A stretch of DNA of 64,000 nucleotides from Aporrectodea caliginosa (GCA_020284085.1 JACEVL010001161.1:2455344-2519343); one strand, 5' to 3'. Numbered from the stretch's first letter, positions 1-10,135 are shown. Made by a program: numbers and translations. Notes: generated from the letters alone by a model not told the origin.

Positions 1-815
1 ATCATAATGTACAGAGCGTCAGTTTATTGTATATATATATATATTCGTTTAATGACAAAACCAGGTGACATACCGCATCTGGGTACAAAGAATGGGAATG
101 ACAATAGGAAATAAACAAACAGTAATCACATCAAACTGAAACCAGAGTCCAAAACTTCAATGTGATGAAGAAGTCCAGTTGAAATCCAAGAAGTCAGAGA
201 GACCAGACAATTGGCAGTGGTGCATAGACAAGTTAAATGGATAAGTTTTATACATACTTTTTAAGACACTACTGTGACATCAAACGGCTGATGGACCAGA
301 AAATACTGCATAGCTAATTCCAAAACTCTGAACCACACATCAAGGAAGCCAGACAGCTAAAGTGTTTTGGCACTAGGTACATCAAGAGTGGAAGCATCAT
401 ATGATCAAGTACAATACTTTTTGTATACATGAGTAAGCAATAAAATAAAAATTAAGCAGCTGACTCAAATTAACACCTGATATAGTGTAGGGACATTTTA
501 AACCGAATTCCCATCCTAAATAGGCAGCTAGTGTAGTGAATGCAACAGGAGCAATATGCTTACACAATCCCAGTGTTTGCTATGCCTCAGGTCTACAATT
601 CTGGGACTGTTTGTAATTTCTGCAAATTGATCTGATGTAAGTGACAAAAGTCAAATCCAATAGAAACCATGGTTTTCTAGGTGCTATAAAAACAAAAACT
701 AAGTTTTCATTAAAAGCACATGATACAAATTAAAAGACATAATAATATTTCTTTAGCACATTAGGCAGCATAACCACAACTGTGAAACATAAAACAGAGC
801 AATTGGTAGAAATAC
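1..815. other. ETFDH intron, left edge, no exon seen
   Basis: This AT-rich stretch lies downstream (on the minus strand) of the last ETFDH exon in the window. I looked on the minus strand for the next expected ETFDH segment, the Asn-His-Gly-Asn-Tyr region that follows the Pro-Leu-Leu-Pro end of the previous exon, and did not find it. The remaining exons should lie left of the window. No repeat of note is visible. Confidence 0.6.
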
Positions 816-897
816 CTGGAAGTAATGGAATTGGAATTCGTCGTTTCTCTGTCAAAAAGCTAAACTTGTCTTTTGAAACCGGAGTATTCAGTGGAGC
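816..897 (-). CDS. ETFDH: ETFDH exon, APLNTPV segment
   Basis: The acceptor TTTTAG ends at 898 and the donor is G|GTATTT at 815-814. It encodes [20 protein letters not shown] and then IPIPLLP with one base of the next Gly codon. It joins the previous exon in phase 0 and matches the conserved APLNTPV and TEK-IP-P blocks of the family. Confidence 0.92.
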
Positions 898-3022
898 CTA
901 AAACAATGGATAACCAAAAACAGGGTTCATATTCAAAATTAGTAAACTCCAAGCCGTATACACAGACAATTATATGTCCACGTCTACTCAGACAAACACT
1001 ATGCAACAGACTTCCACTCCATAATCATTAACATAACACATATGCATATATGCTTTTGAAGAAAAACAAATTAAAATTGGACATTTATATAGCACTTTTA
1101 TTTGACCTGTAACAAGTGCTGCAAACAGAATAAAGACAGTACAACCTAATGCAATGTAAAACCTCACTTTTGTGTCTCTATTTTACCCACATCAGCTTAT
1201 TGCTCATAATAGCAGACAGGACACTTTTATAATTTTTTACAAATTTGAAACAATTAGTTTTACATGATTATGCAGTTTTACCAAAAGGCTATAGCATGTA
1301 TCAAAAACTATCACCTATTTGATTTAAATCCTAGGATTTGTGATTACAATAAGAAAAATAAGCAAAACATCGTATACTGATTGCAATCAGAGATTTCAAC
1401 AGTTGCTTTGGAGGAAGTTGATAAACCAATAGTTATCATGTGAAAGTCAACAGCAAGTTAAAGGAATTTGTTACAAATTAAATCCTAAAGTCATAGCTTA
1501 CTCCTCTTTCTTTCCAGTCTGGAAATAATTCATTCAGAGCAACTGGTTCAATGCAAGCACCAGACAAAATATGTCGACCTGAAACAACAAAATAAAATAA
1601 TCAAGTGAACAGAAATGTTTATTTAATCTATTTTAAATTCAAAACCACTTGCACCCATAAGATTTTTAAAACTTATTTGAAACAATTACAGTTTAATAAA
1701 ATTATAGAATATCCTTAAGTATAGTATGCTCTCAATTAATTCATATATCCTATGACGATCACCATATGCCGACTGGTTTCAAGAAAAACCAGAAGTAGCA
1801 CAGCAAACTGTTAATTATTATCATTATCATGGAAATCAGAAACTAATGCAGGCAGCATCTTTATGATATATATTGCTCTATAAAATTCTTTTGCATACAA
1901 CTAAATAATAATAAATATTAACAAATTTTAAGGCAGGAATAAATGTGGCTATGTTACCAATTTCAGAAGCTTTTTCGACTAGGCAGACACGAAGTTCTTT
2001 CCCTTCCTTGGCAGCAAGTTGTTTCAAACGACAAGCAGCTGACAGTCCTGCTGGTCCACCGCCAACTATCACGACATCCGCTTCATCAGAAGCACGTTCC
2101 ATATCTACATCTGAATGCATTAACAGGTACATGATAATACATGTATACAGCAACCAACAATTATAAGGTAAGTCCTATAAAGACTTCTCAAAAGTAGAAA
2201 GTACATGCATACCGGGTATGTATATACACTGAATAAATTGCTTGTAACAAGAACTCCAGTAATTGCAACAATAATATGAGTAACTGTAAGAACTATGCAT
2301 ATATTACAGTTGGGGACATGAATACCTTATTTAATGCTGATTTCTAGGAAAGTGATCTCATCATAAATGCAACTTGTTACAAAGAAGTACTGAAATGACT
2401 ATCAAAGTTATCATTTGAAGCTCGTCATTATGCATTTTATCTACATACAGATAACAAATCTGGGATGGCAAGGTGGGGACTGGTTGAGTTGACATGACAT
2501 TACCCTCACCTCTTACAATTAACGGATCTTAGCAAATGCACTTACATGCACTTAATCTGCCAGATCTGAAAAGTGAAAAGCAGCCTAATGAAGATACTGA
2601 ATGGATACTTAATGCACTGGACAGGTTATCAACATTGGTTAAAGAGTGCATCAAGGCCTCTGGGTAGGAGGATGCCATCTCGCATACTGATCAAGGCTTT
2701 TCAGGCAGGCTAGCATGGTTTGCACAACTTAAATGTCATGGGATCCCCTGAAACAGACAGCCTTGTGTTAGGATTCCCTTGATAAATTAATCGAAAAATG
2801 AGCAGGGTCAAGGCACATCGTTGCAATGGATAAACACGTACACTTACATTTTACAGCAACATAACCAGATATTTATATTGAGCCTTTTAGTTGCCTTTGA
2901 AAACCAATGAGTGGAAGTCCTACCCTTCCATCTTGGATCAGTTTCACGGGGAACGATGCTATGGTGTGTAGTTATCCGAGGAGTTCCTGCAACAGCGCTG
3001 TAAAGACGTACACGACTACTGC
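816..3022 (-). CDS. ETFDH: ETFDH, electron-transfer-flavoprotein:ubiquinone oxidoreductase, four internal exons (partial gene)
   Basis: ETFDH is an inner mitochondrial membrane flavo-iron-sulfur enzyme. It takes electrons from reduced ETF (fatty-acid and amino-acid oxidation) and passes them to ubiquinone. Seen here: four minus-strand exons, 3022-2924, 2110-1958, 1578-1502 and 897-816, all with AG acceptors and GT donors and with matching phases (2/1, 2/1, 2/0, 0/1). The joined protein begins [20 protein letters not shown], continues through [20 protein letters not shown], which holds the GxGxxG dinucleotide-binding motif for FAD, then [20 protein letters not shown], and ends near [13 protein letters not shown]. 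These follow the order and wording of animal ETFDH closely. The upstream exon with the start codon and targeting peptide was not identified: a LINE relic begins about 100 bases upstream of the first exon seen. The downstream two-thirds of the protein, including the 4Fe-4S ligands, is outside the window. Nothing looks broken, so this is likely a functional gene. Confidence 0.93.
1502..1578 (-). CDS. ETFDH: ETFDH exon, LSGACIEP segment
   Basis: The acceptor TTTCAG is just above 1578 and the donor GTAAGC just below 1502. It encodes [20 protein letters not shown] followed by WKERG, a highly conserved ETFDH stretch. Human ETFDH has the equivalent LSGACLDP and FPDWKE motifs. Phase 2 in, phase 0 out. 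Confidence 0.92.
1958..2110 (-). CDS. ETFDH: ETFDH exon with FAD-binding GxGxxG motif
   Basis: The acceptor is TTCAG at 2112-2111 and the donor G|GTAACA at 1957-1956. The exon encodes [20 protein letters not shown] and continues [20 protein letters not shown] to [10 protein letters not shown]. The GGGPAG core is the Rossmann-type dinucleotide-binding turn. The first codon is split with the preceding exon and restores Asp; the last is split with the next exon and restores Gly. Confidence 0.93.
2111..2923 (-). other. ETFDH: ETFDH intron
   Basis: Non-coding sequence between two secure ETFDH exons. No exon-like frame with splice sites and no recognisable mobile element was seen. Confidence 0.6.
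2924..3022 (-). CDS. ETFDH: ETFDH exon, N-terminus of mature protein
   Basis: The acceptor reads TTTGTAG just above 3022 and the donor is G|GTAGGA at 2923-2922. The exon enters with two bases of a split codon and leaves with one. It encodes [20 protein letters not shown] and then the [12 protein letters not shown] segment, which matches the conserved PRITTH and RW blocks that precede the FAD motif in animal ETFDH. Confidence 0.88.
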
Positions 3023-3124
3023 CTACAAACAGAAAAGAATTATTTTAAGTACATTCCAAAATCAAATATTTATGGCATCTTCCAGGACCATAATCAATAA
3101 GTATGGGAAGAATAATATGCATCC

Positions 3125-3490
3125 TGGTAACATAACATAACATAACAAGGTTTGTAGTGGCTGAGAAGACTTTCATCTGTGTCAGAGCCATTCTCTCGAG
3201 CCTCATCCACTGCATCTTTACTCAGTATCCAATTTTATTGAGTCTCTTCTTGAACTCCATCACCGAGTCCGCAGTAACAATTTCCTCGTCCAACTTATTC
3301 CAATTGTTCACTACCCTTGTACTGAAGAATCTTTGCATTATTGTCCCAGATGATTTTTTAACAATCTTGTAGCTGTGCCCTCGAGTTCTTTTGTTAACTG
3401 AGAATTCAAAGAGCTTTTGTGCTGGTATCTTGTCTCTTCCTGTCACTATCTTGAATGTCTCTATTAAATCTCCTCTATCTCTCAAGATGG
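3125..3490 (-). mobile_element. CR1/L2-type LINE 3' end (reverse transcriptase C-terminus), minus strand
   Basis: A minus-strand open frame of 87 residues carries the block typical of the C-terminal end of non-LTR reverse transcriptases: MRDRGDLIETFKIVTGRDKI, then RTRGHSYKIVKK, then FFSTRVVNNWNKLDEEIVTA and SVMEFKKRLNKIGY. The fragment is 5'-truncated. Its 3' end, at the left, is followed by a short (TTATG)n tail visible on the plus strand as repeated cataa near 3127-3150, as expected for LINEs with microsatellite tails. It lies about 100 bases upstream of the first ETFDH exon seen. Confidence 0.8.
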
Positions 3491-3596
3491 TAGATTTGGC
3501 TTAAGGAAGTTAAGGATTAACAAACTATTGGTTCGTAGTGAAACAGAGCTCCTGTAGGAATATAACAAACGAGAAATGTTTGATAAAGATATCAAA

Positions 3597-3832
3597 GGGG
3601 TCCGGTGGCGCGTTGGATAACAGCTGGTGTAGAGAGCGAGAGGTACCGAGTTCGAGCCCCGTAGGGCGGATATGCTTTGTAGGCTGCTATTAGCGCCGTT
3701 GTATTGCAGGCTGTCTGTTCTGTTAGTAGTTAACTAGTTAAGATTGTTTCAATTGCATAACATGTAAATGTACAGCGCAGTGCGTTTGTCAGGCGCTTAA
3801 TTAAAGAAAAGATATTATTTATTATTATTATT
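3597..3832 (+). mobile_element. tRNA-derived SINE, family A, full-length-looking copy
   Basis: The head carries a Pol III A-box-like TGGCGCGTTGGA (3606-3617) and a B box GAGTTCGAGCC (3648-3658). The body ends with GCGCTTAATTAAAG and a (TTA)n tail. An inverted copy with the same head, body and tail lies at 41061-41300, and a tail-only fragment at 30598-30665. The shared order across copies shows an interspersed family rather than a tRNA gene: the head lacks a foldable acceptor stem and runs on into unrelated sequence. Confidence 0.75.
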
Positions 3833-4022
3833 CATCCTAGTTTTATCATTACATGAATAGGCTAAACTGCACACTTATAAAATATCTCTGTGTCAATGTG
3901 TCACCACATCATCTGTGTTCTTTGACTGTAAGATACAATCACAATCTTGTACCAATGAAGATGAGAGTTAGCAGCAACGTATACAAGCAATAACCTTCCT
4001 TAAAACTTGGCAATGGTTAGAT

Positions 4023-5004
4023 CAGTGTTTCCCAACCTGTGGGTCGCGACCCCCAAGGGGGTCGCCAAGTGTTTTGTGGGGGGTCGCCGCGGGTCATTTT
4101 ATGACGCCTCTATCGCCCCATGATTTTATCAGTTTAGAAGAATAAGTGTCGCTATGCATAGCAATACTCAGAAATGGTGGCAACAAATTCACTTTTTCTA
4201 AATCAGGGTACGCTCTACAAGTAGGACCGATGTCTCTGTGTAGGCGTATTTTGAAAATTTAACGAAACCGATTCTGTTTTGCTGTTGCTGAACGAAACCG
4301 ATTCCGCCTAGGACTGGGAAAGGTAGATTTGCTCTTATTAGTCATTTAAGCATACTTTGAGGGACGGAAAATAGAGTAATGGAATATTTGCACAAACTCT
4401 TAACTCCAAGTCAGAAACTGGTTGTTATATATATGGCCTTTCTCTGCTTCCCTGAATGTTGCCAGCAGCCCCGATGAAGTCCAGGATGAATTCTTGGATA
4501 TGCGGAACGATTCCTCAGCACGTAACTTGTTTTATGAAAAATTGCCGACTCAGTTGTGGTGTGCTATGTATCAGACTTATCCAAATGTCACCATGCTTTG
4601 CCTTTTGAGTTTTACTTCCATTTGCCTCTACATAGGCCTATCTGTGCGAGAGTGGATTTTCAACGCTTCTTCATATCAAAACAAAGGCTGCATGTTGAAG
4701 ATGACATGAGGTTGGCTTTAACAAACACTCAGCCACGGATTTTGAAGTTGGTTGCCCAGATGCAATATTAGGTTACACTTTACAGCAGTCTACCGTTAGA
4801 GTGGAGTAGTAGACCGCTAGAATTATATTCTGAGAAATGATTTTTAATGTGTTTTCTTTACCCTAGGCTAGTGTTTACCAATCTGTGGCTTCCTTATTGC
4901 CGTATTATAAATGCCATCTTACACAAATGCAGCGGGAGGGGGGTCGCGGGTTACTTGGCTATTATAACAGTGGGTCGCGACTCGAAATAGGTTGGGAAAC
5001 ACTG
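4023..5004 (+). mobile_element. hAT-superfamily DNA transposon, internally deleted
   Basis: The ends are imperfect terminal inverted repeats starting CAGTGTTTCCCAACCTGTGG, with a mirrored GGTTGGGAAACACTG at the right end and a GGGTCGCGAC motif inside both. The element is flanked by a perfect 8-bp target-site duplication, ggttagat, at 4015-4022 and 5005-5012, the hAT signature. At 982 bp it is far too short for an autonomous copy. A relic of the transposase C-terminus lies inside. Confidence 0.92.
4420..4771 (+). pseudogene. Relic of hAT transposase C-terminus (hATC dimerisation region)
   Basis: Inside the hAT element, one frame reads DEFLDMRNDSSARNLFYEK and then LWCAMYQTYPNVTMLCLLSF. After a frameshift near 4660 a second frame continues QRLHVEDDMRLALTNTQPRI and ends at a stop after LVAQMQY. 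The ND-S, W-x-x-YP and RL-x-VE-D-x-R-x-AL-S/T-x-x-PRI pattern is the C-terminal end of hAT transposases related to the ZBED/FAM200/SCAND3 group. The frameshift and loss of the catalytic region make it inactive. Confidence 0.8.
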
Positions 5005-5036
5005 GGTTAGATGGTAAATCCCAAGGTTTCATCCAC

Positions 5037-5819
5037 CTTATAAACAATATGGTTACCCCAAATTGCGAGAGAAAGTAGAGTGCTGTGTGCTACTGGATTA
5101 TTGTAAATAAGTAAACATGCAGTTAGTTCCCTCATCAATCGCGGTCATTGAATCTTTGGTACCGTTGAAAGATGGTCTGGAAAATGTTTTGCGGTTCTAA
5201 CAGCTGATCAGACTGCCGCAACTCTAGAATGTACTCATATCCAATGTATGGAGTGGTTATTTCAATCTGTAGAACTTACAAGGCAGCTTTTACATGCATT
5301 CTGTGTTGAACATCAAAGTAACTTAGTTGATCCAATGAACATTGAGGTTCACAAAAAAAAATGGAGAACAGTTTGAAGTGTACCAATTGCAAATTGAAGA
5401 GCTAGCATGGTAGAGGGAGAGATTTGTTTCCAATGTACCTGCAGCTGTTCATCTTGCAAACTGCATTTTGTGAGAATGTTTTCTCAGACATTCTAATGCA
5501 GGTCCTAGAAACTTACCGAATTTTAAAATTTATTTACACTAATACACATATTTAGAAAAACTTGGTATGGTGACTGTGCTTTCTAGTTTTCAGTTACTTG
5601 CACCTCATACGCTAACTTGCAACAGCCATTTTGGTAGTGCACAGCACTCTACTTTCTCTCAACCGGATTCGGACCTCCTTCTGACTACTCTTTTGGACAA
5701 CCCCTCTGACTCGACGCAGCACCGTGAATAAGCTGGTGCCCTGCACTTGGCTTTGGAAGTTTAGAGATTTTGAGTTTACGATTACGATAACATTTTGGGG
5801 TTGCCATATTATTTATAAG
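5037..5819. mobile_element. Unclassified 0.78-kb element with two sets of inverted repeats
   Basis: The outer arms start CTTATAAACAATATGG (5037) and end with the near-exact reverse complement (5804-5819). They continue inward as GTTACCCCAAATTG. A second inverted pair lies just inside: GAGAGAAAGTAGAGTGCTGT near 5067 and its reverse complement near 5640-5665. I found no clear target-site duplication outside the arms and no coding sequence inside, so the superfamily is left open. Confidence 0.6.
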
Positions 5820-6133
5820 TGCGGACAGCAATGGTACGTTTCTCGATAATTACCTATTTAGACTATCTCATACGGCAAACATCAAAACTTGAAGCCAAAA
5901 TTGTGCTTCTGTGATTTACCGCTTCGCCTCACCATACAATTACTTGAGTATCACCATAAACTCAGTTATGTGACACATTACTCAGCTCTAACTCCGAAAT
6001 TAACTAGAGCACTATCAATGTTATTTATCAATGCTATAAAAACTTAAACATGTACAATTTTCGAGCAAAACGCCTATACCATAAACTAATGCTAAGTTAA
6101 GACCTCAGTCAATAAGTTTTGGCAAACTTATAG

Positions 6134-6623
6134 GGTAATCCCGTAGTTTAGGTTGCTAAATTATTCTAATGTCTTCAATGCCGCATTTGACGTTGGTAAG
6201 TAAGCACTCTAACTATGTCTATCATAACTATAATCAATCCCGCTTCCATTTCATCGAGAATTTTTTTAATCAATCCAGCTTCCATTTAATGACAAAAATG
6301 ACCCAACTTCTATTTAACCAGAAAAATATTTTTCATCAATGGAACTTTTATGTAAGCAAAGAACTTTTCTCATGGGTCCAGCTTCGACTTACAGAAACAA
6401 TTATTTTCATTATTCCAGCTTCTATTGCATCAAAAACTAAGTTTCATCAATCCAGCTTCTATTTACGGTAAAAATTATTTCCATCGATCCAACTTCTATT
6501 TAAAGACAGAAATAGTTTCATCAATCCCACTTCGAGTTATTGAAACAATGTTTTTCCTTAATCCAGCTTCCATTGCAACTTGACGATATAAAATAATTTA
6601 GCAACCTAAACTACGGGTTTACC
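6134..6623. mobile_element. MITE with 8-bp target duplication and internal tandem repeat (Merlin-like?)
   Basis: Left end GGTAATCCCGTAGTTTAGG and right end (reverse complement) GGTAAACCCGTAGTTTAGG continue together as TTGCTAAATTATT, about 32 bp with one mismatch. They are flanked by perfect 8-bp direct repeats acttatag at 6126-6133 and 6624-6631. The interior is a degenerate tandem array, roughly 50-bp units sharing CATCAATCCAGCTTCTATTT. There is no coding sequence. The GG start with an 8-bp duplication fits Merlin better than hAT, but that is inference. Confidence 0.8.
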
Positions 6624-6628
6624 ACTTA

Positions 6629-6852
6629 TAGTATCGTGGGCTGAAGTATCTGTGGGCATGCTGCGCAGACGCCGGACGGTGCCAGGTTTTCTAATGACGA
6701 CACTAACCATAATAACCCTAACCCTAACCGACCCTCACGACACCTAACATGACCCTAACCTACAACTCACGACACCTAAGCTGACCCTAACCGACACTCA
6801 CGACGCCAGTAAACTTACGCACTATATCCTTCAGCCCCCCGGTACTATAACC
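6629..6852. mobile_element. Possible short inverted-repeat element abutting the previous MITE
   Basis: TAGTATCGTGGGCTGAAG at the left is mirrored by CTTCAGCCCCCCGGTACTA at the right (about 20 bp, three mismatches). The interior carries repeated CTAACC and CTCACGACACCTAA stretches. The flanking TA could be a TA target duplication. The evidence is weaker than for the neighbouring elements. Confidence 0.4.
6712..6790 (+). repeat. Short degenerate telomere-like CCCTAA tract
   Basis: AACCCTAACCCTAACC appears once, followed by degenerate CCCTAACC and CTCACGACACCTAA units. Only two to three perfect hexamers are present, so this is a small interstitial tract and not a telomere. Confidence 0.5.
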
Positions 6853-7235
6853 TTGCCAATAAGTTTTTGGGGTGTGGCATTCCGATCTACCTAAAAAAAT
6901 TGAGGTAAACAACGAGGCCACGTACAAACTACCTCTCTTTATCAAATCCCGACATTTGCGCTTATAGCAATCCTACCATGAAAAATATCAACTACCTTAA
7001 TGAAACGATCACGTTATAAGTAAGTGGAATAAAGAAATTGGAGTGACAAACTACATTATTATGAGTAACATTGGCTCACATTTGAAGTTGGACAGCAGCA
7101 CTTGAGTTGCGTAGGCAGCCATCTTTAAAGTCCAGGGTACACTCGCAGTTGACAACAACAGTACTGTGATCTGCGTATACAAAATGTAGGGCGACACTGC
7201 TGGCGCCATCTATTACGCGGCCATCTGCGGCATCG
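6853..7235. other. No gene seen
   Basis: Unique-looking sequence between two mobile elements. A 70-codon minus-strand frame at 7076-7288 crosses the boundary of the next transposon and resembles nothing I recognise, so it is not called. Confidence 0.5.
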
Positions 7236-7340
7236 TTGTCAGCCATGGGCGTATTTAGGGTGGAGTTTTCGGGGTTCAAACGCCCCAATTAAGTTTCCGA
7301 ATTTTTTTTATATGCTTTTACATGTGAAATACCATAAAAC

Positions 7341-8620
7341 CATAGGCGCAACCACCCTATGGGACCCGTGGGACGCGTCCCCCAACTTTCGAGCAGCTTG
7401 GGACCGTCCCCCCAACTTTTGAAAATTGTGAGGCAAACAATTAAGAGCCCAAAATGCACTCCATTTGGTATAAATGGTCAAAATTGCGTCGGTTTCTGGG
7501 GCAGAGCCCCAGACCCCGATGGGGAACTTACGACGCTCCCCATACCCCCTATAGTCGTTAGGATCGAGCTTCTTGCCTTCCGCGATCTCTCCCCCCCCTC
7601 TGTACCATTAATGCCAGTAGGGCCTATAGTACAAGGCTCTGGCCTTGGACCTACTGATTTTGTCATAGCCATTTCTAGCCTTAAACCTAAATACAGTGAA
7701 AATCGTCTCATTAAATATGCCGACGATAGCTATACTTGTTGCATGGTCCCTGCTTCCAGCATTGACAGCACTGTTTCTGAACTTGACGATATCTCAAGTG
7801 GGCATTCATTAGGAATCTTAAATTTATTAAATCATGCTAAGACCAGAGAAATGGTTGTCGAACGACCGAGGTCCAAACCTATTGCCCTCCCTCCTCTCAT
7901 CGCATCGAGAGGGTCCAGGAGATGGTCATTTTGGGTGTCACCATCTCTGGTGGGATTGGCTTTTGGGCACACATGGACAAAACATTCTGCAAAGCCCGAA
8001 AATCCATGTTCGGCTACGTGTTTGGGTCGCCCACGGTCACCACGGTCAACGTCTCTGTTTTGACGCTGTTAGGGCTATGCTATCCTCGCACGGCTACTTT
8101 ATGCCTTCTCTGTTTCGTGGGGATTTGCCACTGTATAGCCTACTAGGGGAACGTAAACGCCTTAACGGTATTTTGAGAAAAATTGACCCGCTCATGAAGG
8201 CTTCCTCCCTGCCGATTTTCCTAGTTTTGACAAACACTGTTCTAGAGCTTATTCTACTCTTTTCCGTTCAATTCTCTTAAACCCTTGTCACGTCCAGTTT
8301 ATTCATATAATAAAGTCACATTTTCACAGATCTAGATGGTTTAGGTACTTTTATATCGAAATCATCGGTGAAAAATTTGAGGTAAATTAAAGCCCTAAAT
8401 GTACTCCATTTGGCATCATATGCTCAAAATTGCGTCGGCTTCTGGGGCTCCGCCCCAGACCCCGATGGGGAGCTTACGACGCTCCCCCATACCCCTAGTC
8501 GTCAGGGGCTTCTTGCCTTCGGCAATCGCAGCTTCGCGCCTTCGGCGCTCGCAATTCCACCTCCCCCCACTCAGACATTCTAGTAGGTCCTCCAACTTCT
8601 GGACCGTGGTTGCGCCCCTG
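7341..8620. mobile_element. Inner hAT-like element inserted in the outer one
   Basis: The left terminus CATAGGCGCAACCAC and the right terminus, read on the minus strand as CAGGGGCGCAACCAC, are inverted repeats. They are flanked by a perfect 8-bp duplication cataaaac at 7333-7340 and 8621-8628. Two diverged copies of an approximately 150-bp block with CCCCAGACCCCGATGGGG lie at about 7440-7590 and 8390-8540, on either side of a LINE fragment. Confidence 0.78.
7590..8390 (+). mobile_element. LINE reverse transcriptase fragment (CR1/L2-like), innermost level
   Basis: Across two frames the sequence encodes reverse-transcriptase landmarks in order: VGPIVQGSGLGPTDFVIAIS (the QGS-LGP block), LIKYADDSYTCCMVP (the YADD catalytic box, domain C), then LLNHAKTREMVV, then VILGVTISGG (the LGV-I block) and LHGHHGQRLCFDAVRAM further on. 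Frameshifts separate the blocks, so it is dead. It sits between the duplicated 150-bp blocks of the inner hAT-like element. Confidence 0.8.
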
Positions 8621-8721
8621 CATAAAACCATAATTTTTGCGACCATCTCCAATGGAAAACCCTCCCCGAAATGTTTAAACCCCCTCCGAAACTTTTTCCT
8701 GGCTACGCCCATCTTGCCAGC

Positions 8722-10135
8722 GGTCTTTATCAGTCAACGAGATAATAGTTAAATAGAAGAATCAGTGGCAATTAGGCCTAGGCCTGATGAAATGTCGCAG
8801 AGATATCAAAAGTAGTCTCCATTAAACTTTGATGGCATGAATGTGTCATGCGTCTTAACCTGTACACTGCGTGGGACTGTGCCGGTATATGGGACATGTC
8901 CCGCGATTAGATAGAGATTGATGCTCCAGGTCAAATGAGTTAAGAATACAGGTTCACGTAGGCCTACGGAGGGCGTATGTCGCTGCCGTCGCATATAGGC
9001 CTATGTACGTGCTCCTTATAATAATAATTATTTGGAATCGTCTGTCACAAAATGCCAGATCGACTTGCCAACTCGATCTCTATAATTGATCGTTAAAGCA
9101 TGCACTCATTATAAGGCTCTCCTTTTTTCTCATGACCTTAATTCGATTGCATCTTGGACCAGTAGGCCTATATAACGCACTCCAAATTCAGATTTCTGTA
9201 GGCTTAAACGAGTAGGTCTAATAATAATTAGCCAAATTAAGTGCTTTAATAAATAGATGAATAATTTAGTATTTGTAGGCCTATGTTCCTGACTTAGGCT
9301 TTATTATATTGGAGTATCTATAAATAGCCTAAATCTCACATTATCGGTAGGCCTGTATCCTAGGCCTAATGTTTCTGCGCTATAAATTTAGGCCTAGCCT
9401 ATTGTCACTTAAATAATTGAGCTCCGATGAATGATTTCATGAACACTTCTAATTTCCTACACTCTAACTTTTGGTCCGATTAAGTGATGAACTATACAAC
9501 CGTAGGTCTACCGTCTACGGGTAAGCTTATGATGCAATACTAATAGGCCTATAAAGAAGCGCATGAATAGGGCATAGAAAACGAAAGACAAAACGGATGC
9601 TTTGCTATGCTAGATTTCTCCACACGTGCTATATGGGTCCGCTGTGGGCTCAGCGAACTATAGGCCTTACCTGTCTGGTGTAGGCCTAGGCCTAGGCCTA
9701 TATCTCTGGAATTTCTCAGTACCACACAAAAGCCGCGTCAGAGAGACCAGCTTAGCCCCGGCCAGCGCTATATATACATGCATGCATATCAAGTTCACAA
9801 ACAACTGAGAGTCAGGTTGATTTTTGTCGGTTTCAGGTCTAGGTCGGAATTCGTGGGGAGATGCCGAGGAGAGCTCAGGAGACTTTAATGTCCTATAAGG
9901 TGGAAATCGCCGGTCACAGTGGTCATAGGACGGTGCACCGTGCAGGACTGCAGGAGCAGGACAGAATGGGATAGCTCGAAGAGATCGGTTTTCAGTCTTT
10001 AGTGGAAAGCTGTCGAGGAGTGCTGAGATCACAGGCGAGACAGGGATGAGGAAAACAACACGGAGAGTTTTTGGAAGTTCGTTCTAAGGAACAAAGCGCT
10101 GGTGCAGCGTAGGCCTATGTTATTGTATTGTATTA
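8722..10135. other. Intergenic tract rich in TAGGCCTA, no gene seen
   Basis: The palindrome TAGGCCTA or its 7-base core recurs about ten times in 1.4 kb (for example near 8958, 8996, 9170, 9276, 9347, 9361, 9543). It forms a short tandem at 9681-9702. No exon-like frame or transposon terminus was recognised. Confidence 0.55.

Larger units (their letters stand above)
7244..8713. mobile_element. Outer hAT-like element of a three-level nest
   Basis: The left end CATGGGCGTATTTAGGG and the right end GGCTACGCCCATC are the two termini of a family whose uninterrupted 175-bp copy lies at 43484-43658. Flanks are ttgtcagc (7236-7243) and ttgccagc (8714-8721), an 8-bp duplication with one mismatch. This copy is split at about 7340 and 8621 by another element, and joining the outer parts recreates the order of the short copy. 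Confidence 0.78.

Noticed and set aside
601..700. Possible next ETFDH exon around an ATGG-rich minus-strand stretch
   Set aside because: The translated minus strand does not match the expected Asn-His-Gly-Asn-Tyr region and has no suitable acceptor.
3597..3665. tRNA gene calls at SINE heads (also near 12330, 18240, 22011, 31824, 32060 and 41230)
   Set aside because: A and B boxes are present, but the heads lack complete acceptor and anticodon stems and each continues into a shared SINE body.
6712..6740. Chromosome end or telomere
   Set aside because: Only two to three perfect CCCTAA units, with ordinary sequence and genes on both sides.
7076..7288. 70-codon minus-strand frame
   Set aside because: It crosses the boundary and target duplication of the outer hAT-like element and has no recognisable domain.
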